From: Chloroflexota bacterium
GTDB lineage: Bacteria > Chloroflexota > Limnocylindria > Limnocylindrales > CSP1-4
DNA: 9,622 nucleotides
Reading direction: 5' to 3'
NCBI GenBank assembly: GCA_021790715.1
Contig: JAJYGK010000024.1
Location: forward strand, 1 to 9,622
Shown here: piece by piece, positions 6,663 to 9,622 of the stretch
Position numbering within the stretch: the first letter of the stretch is position 1
Layout of the letters: each line of letters begins with the position of its first letter
Notes under the pieces: model-generated
Seen by the model: the letters and a program-made list of their open reading frames with translations, nothing else
Told to the model about the DNA's origin: nothing
Databases searched by the model: none
Position numbers and translations under genes: made by a program

Positions 6663-7043
6663 ATGCGCGAGCGAACCCTCTGGACGCTCCACCTGGGAGC
6701 GGGCGGGCTGGTCCTCGTCTTCCTCGCCCTCCACATGGCGATCATGCACCTCGACCTCACGGGCGGCCCGTTCGGGGTGGCCGGCGCGAAGGCCGTCGAC
6801 TGGGCGAGCGTCGCCGAGCGCGCGCGGGAGGCGTTCTTCACGGTGACGTACGTGGCGCTGCTCGGCGCCGCGCTCTACCACGGGCTCTTCGGGTTCCGGA
6901 ACATCCTGCTCGAGCTGAACCCCGGCGCCGCCGCCCGGCGCGCGATCGACGTCGGGCTCTCCGCGATCGGCCTCCTGCTGTTCCTGTTCGGGGCGTGGGT
7001 GACGCTCGCCGCTCCCGGTGCGGCGAGCGCGGTGGGGGGCTGA
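6663..7043 (+). CDS. sdhD: Succinate dehydrogenase second membrane anchor, SdhD-like
   Basis: A 126-residue protein with three hydrophobic segments, at about 8-30, 57-85 and 93-117, matching the size and layout of SdhD hydrophobic anchors. Helix histidines are His10, His24 and His29 in the first segment and His73 in the second, where YHGLFGFRNIL resembles the YHGxxGxR heme-ligand motif of SdhD/SdhC families. It should partner SdhC to form the heme b and quinone module. It sits 9 bases after sdhC and its TGA stop is one base before the sdhB start, so it is clearly part of the operon. Sequence outside the helices is poorly conserved in this family, so the assignment rests mainly on position, topology and the His73 motif. 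Whether the complex holds one or two hemes cannot be decided without structural or spectroscopic data. Confidence 0.82.
   Translation: MRERTLWTLHLGAGGLVLVFLALHMAIMHLDLTGGPFGVAGAKAVDWASVAERAREAFFTVTYVALLGAALYHGLFGFRNILLELNPGAAARRAIDVGLSAIGLLLFLFGAWVTLAAPGAASAVGG
7034..7039 (+). promoter_or_regulatory. Ribosome binding site deciding the sdhB start
   Basis: A G6 run inside the last codons of sdhD lies five bases before the GTG at 7045 and supports that start over an in-frame GTG at 7018, which would overlap sdhD and add nine unconserved residues. Confidence 0.5.
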
Positions 7044-7044
7044 C

Positions 7045-7923
7045 GTGGCCGGCACGGGCGCGCGGATCGTCACGTTCCACGTGCGCCGCTACGACCCCGC
7101 GACCGACCGCGAGCCCCACTGGGAGGACCATCCGGTCGAGGTGACGCCGGGCATGACCGTGCTCGACGCGCTGTGGATCGTGAAGGAAGCGGCGCCCACG
7201 CTCGCGTGGCGCTCGTCGTGCCGGATGGGGATCTGCGGGTCGTGCGGGATGCTCATCAACGGCCGGCCCCGCCTGGCATGCAACACGCAGATCTCCGAGC
7301 TCGGGACGAACGTCGTGGCGGTGGCGCCGCTGCCGAACTTCGGCATCGTCAAGGACCTCGTCCCCGATCTCGCGCCGATGTTCGAGGCACACCGCGAGCT
7401 GATGCCGTATCTCCTGCGCGACGACACGGACGAGCAGGACGCACCCACCCGCGAGTACCTGCAGACGCCCGCGGAGCTCGAGGCCTACCTCCAGTTCAGC
7501 TACTGCATCAAGTGCGGATGCTGCATGGCCGCCTGCCCCACGCTCGCCACCGACGCGGGCTATGCCGGCCCGATGCCGCTCACGCAGGCGCACCGGTACG
7601 ACTGCGACTCCCGCGACGCGGGCTTCCGGGCGCGCCGCGAGATCCTCTCCGGGCCGGACGGGCCCTGGCACTGCCACTACGCCGGGGAGTGCTCGCAGGT
7701 CTGCCCGAAGGGCGTCGACCCGGCCAGGGCGATCCAGCTCATGAAGCGGCAACTCGTCTTCGACCTGCTGCACCTGCGGCGCGGGCATGCGCCAGCATCC
7801 CTGGCCGCGCCGCCCGCCGGGACGCCGCGCGAAGGGATCGCGGCCGCCCCGGCGCCCACCGTCGCGCCGCCCGGCCAGGGTGCGACGCCGCGGTCACCCG
7901 GCGAGGCGGTCGCTCCCCGATAA
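7045..7923 (+). CDS. sdhB: Succinate dehydrogenase / fumarate reductase iron-sulfur subunit
   Basis: A 292-residue electron-transfer subunit carrying electrons from the FAD of SdhA to the quinone site of SdhC/SdhD. All three cluster-binding sets are visible. The [2Fe-2S] ligands are Cys59, Cys64, Cys67 and Cys79 (CRMGICGSC...LAC). The [4Fe-4S] ligands are Cys154, Cys157 and Cys160, with the fourth at the second CP motif (Cys220). The [3Fe-4S] ligands are Cys164, Cys210 and Cys216 (CHYAGECSQVCPKGVDP). This follows the usual SdhB plan. After the conserved ARAIQLMKRQ near residue 230-240 the protein continues with about 45 residues rich in Ala, Pro and Gly, longer than usual for the family (about 240 in E. 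coli). The start is the GTG one base after the sdhD stop. The TAA stop appears to overlap a promoter for the next gene. Identification is secure. Confidence 0.94.
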   Translation: MAGTGARIVTFHVRRYDPATDREPHWEDHPVEVTPGMTVLDALWIVKEAAPTLAWRSSCRMGICGSCGMLINGRPRLACNTQISELGTNVVAVAPLPNFGIVKDLVPDLAPMFEAHRELMPYLLRDDTDEQDAPTREYLQTPAELEAYLQFSYCIKCGCCMAACPTLATDAGYAGPMPLTQAHRYDCDSRDAGFRARREILSGPDGPWHCHYAGECSQVCPKGVDPARAIQLMKRQLVFDLLHLRRGHAPASLAAPPAGTPREGIAAAPAPTVAPPGQGATPRSPGEAVAPR

Positions 7924-7926
7924 TCT
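7921..7926 (+). promoter_or_regulatory. Candidate -10 element for a leaderless glnS transcript
   Basis: TAATCT fits the TANNNT pattern of bacterial -10 boxes and is followed after exactly seven bases by the GTG start of glnS at 7934. That is the spacing that makes the first transcribed base the start codon. No Shine-Dalgarno precedes glnS, and no -35 hexamer is visible upstream. The element uses the sdhB stop codon TAA. Confidence 0.4.
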
Positions 7927-7933
7927 CGTCATC

Positions 7934-9622
7934 GTGAGCATGCAGACGGGGACCCCGCCCGAGCGGGGCGACTTCATCCGGGAGATCGTCGCGGACGACC
8001 TGCGCGAGGGCCGCGTCCGCGAGGTCGTCACGCGCTTCCCCCCGGAGCCGAACGGGTACCTCCACATCGGCCACGCCAAGTCGATCTGCCTGAACTTCGG
8101 CATCGCGGCGGAGTTCGGCGGACGCTGCCACCTCCGCTTCGACGACACCAACCCGGCGAAGGAGGAGCAGGAGTACATCGACGCCATCCAGGCCGACGTG
8201 CGCTGGCTCGGTTTCGACTGGGGCGATCACCTGCACTTCGCCTCGGACTACTTCGAGCAGCTGTACGCGTGGGCCGTCGACCTGGTCCGGGCCGGCAGGG
8301 CCTACGTCGACGACCTCTCCGCGGACGAGATCCGGCAGTACCGCGGCACGCTCACCGAGGCGGGACGGAACAGCCCGTGGCGGGACAGGTCGGTCGAGGA
8401 GAACCTCGACCTGTTCGAGCGGATGCGCCGCGGCGAGTTCCCCAACGGCTCGCGCGTGCTGCGCGCGAAGATCGACATGTCCTCGCCGAACGTGAACCTG
8501 CGCGACCCGGTGCTGTACCGGATCGTCCACGCCTCGCACCCGCGCACGGGCGACGCGTGGTGCGTCTACCCCACGTACGACATGGCGCACGGGCAGTCGG
8601 ACGCGATCGAGGGGATCACCCACTCGATCTGCACGCTCGAGTTCGAGATCCACCGGCCCCTGTACGACTGGCTGATCGACAACCTGCCCGTCCCCTCGCG
8701 CCCACACCAGTACGAGTTCGCGCGGCTCAACCTGACGTACACGGTCCTCTCCAAGCGCGTCCTGCTCCGCCTCGTCACCGAGGGGCGCGTTCGCGGCTGG
8801 GACGACCCGCGCATGCCGACCATCTCGGGCCTGCGCCGGCGGGGCTTCCCGGCGGCGGGGATCCGCGAGTTCGCGACGGCCATCGGCGTCGCGAAGGCCG
8901 ACAGTGTCGTGGAGTACGGCATGCTCGAGCACGCCGTCCGCGACGTCCTCAACCGGACCGCGCAGCGGCGCTTCGGCGTCCTGCGGCCGCTCCGCGTGGT
9001 GATCGACAACTACCCCGAGGGGCTGGTCGAGGAGATGGAGGTCCCGAACAACCCCGAGGACCCGGCGGCCGGGTCGCGGCACGTGCCGTTCGCGCGCGAG
9101 CTGTGGATCGAGCAGGACGACTTCATGGAGAACCCTCCCCCGAAGTTCTACCGGCTGGCGCCGGGGCGCGAGGTCCGGCTCCGCTCGGCCTACTTCGTGA
9201 CGTGCCGCGAGGTCGTGAGGGACTCGGCCGGCGAGGTGACCGAGCTGCGTTGCACGTACGACCCGGCGACCCGGGGCGGGGATGCCCCGGACGGCCGTCG
9301 CCCGAAGGCCACGCTCCACTGGCTCGCCGCCGGCCACGCCGCGCGGGCCGAGGTACGGCTGTACGAGCACCTCTTCACGCGCCCTGATCCGGGCGCCGAC
9401 GGCGACCTGTTCGCGGACCTCAATCCCGGGTCGGAGACGGTGCTGCAGGGCTGCCTGGTCGAACCGGACGCGGCCGACCTGCCACTGGGCGAGACCGTGC
9501 AGTTCGAGCGCCTGGGCTACTTCGCCCGGGACCCCGATTCGGCGCCGGGCCACCCGGTCCTGAACCGCACGCTGACCCTCAAGGACACCTGGGCGAAGGT
9601 GCAGGCGAGAGGCGCCGCGACC
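7934..9622 (+). CDS. glnS: Glutaminyl-tRNA synthetase, 3' end cut by window
   Basis: The frame stays open for 563 codons to the window edge without a stop. It encodes a class I aminoacyl-tRNA synthetase that charges tRNA-Gln with glutamine. Recognisable blocks, in order: RFPPEPNGYLHIGHAKS with the HIGH signature at residues 44-47, RFDDTNPAKE, NSPWRDRSVEENL, RAKIDM, a DPVLYRI stretch, GITHSICTLEFE, the KMSKS-type loop as LSKR at 272-275, and GWDDPRMPTISGLRRRG. The C-terminal beta-barrel anticodon domain follows from about residue 340. Agreement with E. coli GlnRS (554 residues) runs to NRTLTLKDTWAKV, which is essentially the E. coli C-terminus, so few residues should be missing unless an extra domain follows. 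These blocks are typical of GlnRS, not GluRS. The start is GTG at 7934 or ATG at 7940, both in frame; neither has a Shine-Dalgarno. The gene is 10 bases after sdhB and functionally unrelated to it. Confidence 0.94.
   Translation, partial: MSMQTGTPPERGDFIREIVADDLREGRVREVVTRFPPEPNGYLHIGHAKSICLNFGIAAEFGGRCHLRFDDTNPAKEEQEYIDAIQADVRWLGFDWGDHLHFASDYFEQLYAWAVDLVRAGRAYVDDLSADEIRQYRGTLTEAGRNSPWRDRSVEENLDLFERMRRGEFPNGSRVLRAKIDMSSPNVNLRDPVLYRIVHASHPRTGDAWCVYPTYDMAHGQSDAIEGITHSICTLEFEIHRPLYDWLIDNLPVPSRPHQYEFARLNLTYTVLSKRVLLRLVTEGRVRGWDDPRMPTISGLRRRGFPAAGIREFATAIGVAKADSVVEYGMLEHAVRDVLNRTAQRRFGVLRPLRVVIDNYPEGLVEEMEVPNNPEDPAAGSRHVPFARELWIEQDDFMENPPPKFYRLAPGREVRLRSAYFVTCREVVRDSAGEVTELRCTYDPATRGGDAPDGRRPKATLHWLAAGHAARAEVRLYEHLFTRPDPGADGDLFADLNPGSETVLQGCLVEPDAADLPLGETVQFERLGYFARDPDSAPGHPVLNRTLTLKDTWAKVQARGAAT

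Noticed and set aside
7739..9553. 604-codon minus-strand open frame opposite sdhB and glnS
   Set aside because: It mirrors the glnS codons in a GC-rich antisense frame, has no domain signature, and the plus-strand frame is a clear GlnRS.

Overview
The window is very GC-rich DNA with strong GC preference at third codon positions, consistent with a bacterium such as a member of Chloroflexota or Actinomycetota. That placement is a guess from composition and gene style, because no marker gene here settles it. Coding density is high. There are nine genes, one of them cut at the right edge. No RNA gene, mobile element or CRISPR array was seen.

Left block (11-2486, plus strand): a DUF1638 protein is followed 4 bases later by a corrinoid-activation ATPase of the RACE/RamA-like type, with an N-terminal [2Fe-2S] ferredoxin domain and a C-terminal DUF4445/ASKHA domain. 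This pair normally accompanies cobalamin-dependent methyltransferase systems. The methyltransferase and corrinoid protein would probably lie left of the window. Convergent to it (2563-3492, minus) is a zinc-dependent homocysteine S-methyltransferase. Together they suggest a locus moving methyl groups through a corrinoid, possibly towards methionine. That link is inferred. A perfect inverted repeat between the convergent genes may end both transcripts.

Middle (3606-4486): a minus-strand SnoaL-like/NTF2-fold protein, then a 440-base non-coding region separating it from the divergent sdh operon. The non-coding region holds two perfect tandem copies of a 25-base unit.

Right block (4487-9622, plus strand): four tightly packed genes encode a succinate:quinone oxidoreductase (complex II, or fumarate reductase) in the order flavoprotein, two membrane anchors, iron-sulfur protein (A-C-D-B). 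The flavoprotein oxidises succinate, electrons pass through three Fe-S clusters in SdhB, and the membrane anchors reduce quinone. Glutaminyl-tRNA synthetase follows 10 bases after sdhB. It probably has its own leaderless promoter overlapping the sdhB stop codon. It runs off the window edge, but only a few residues of the usual family length should be missing.
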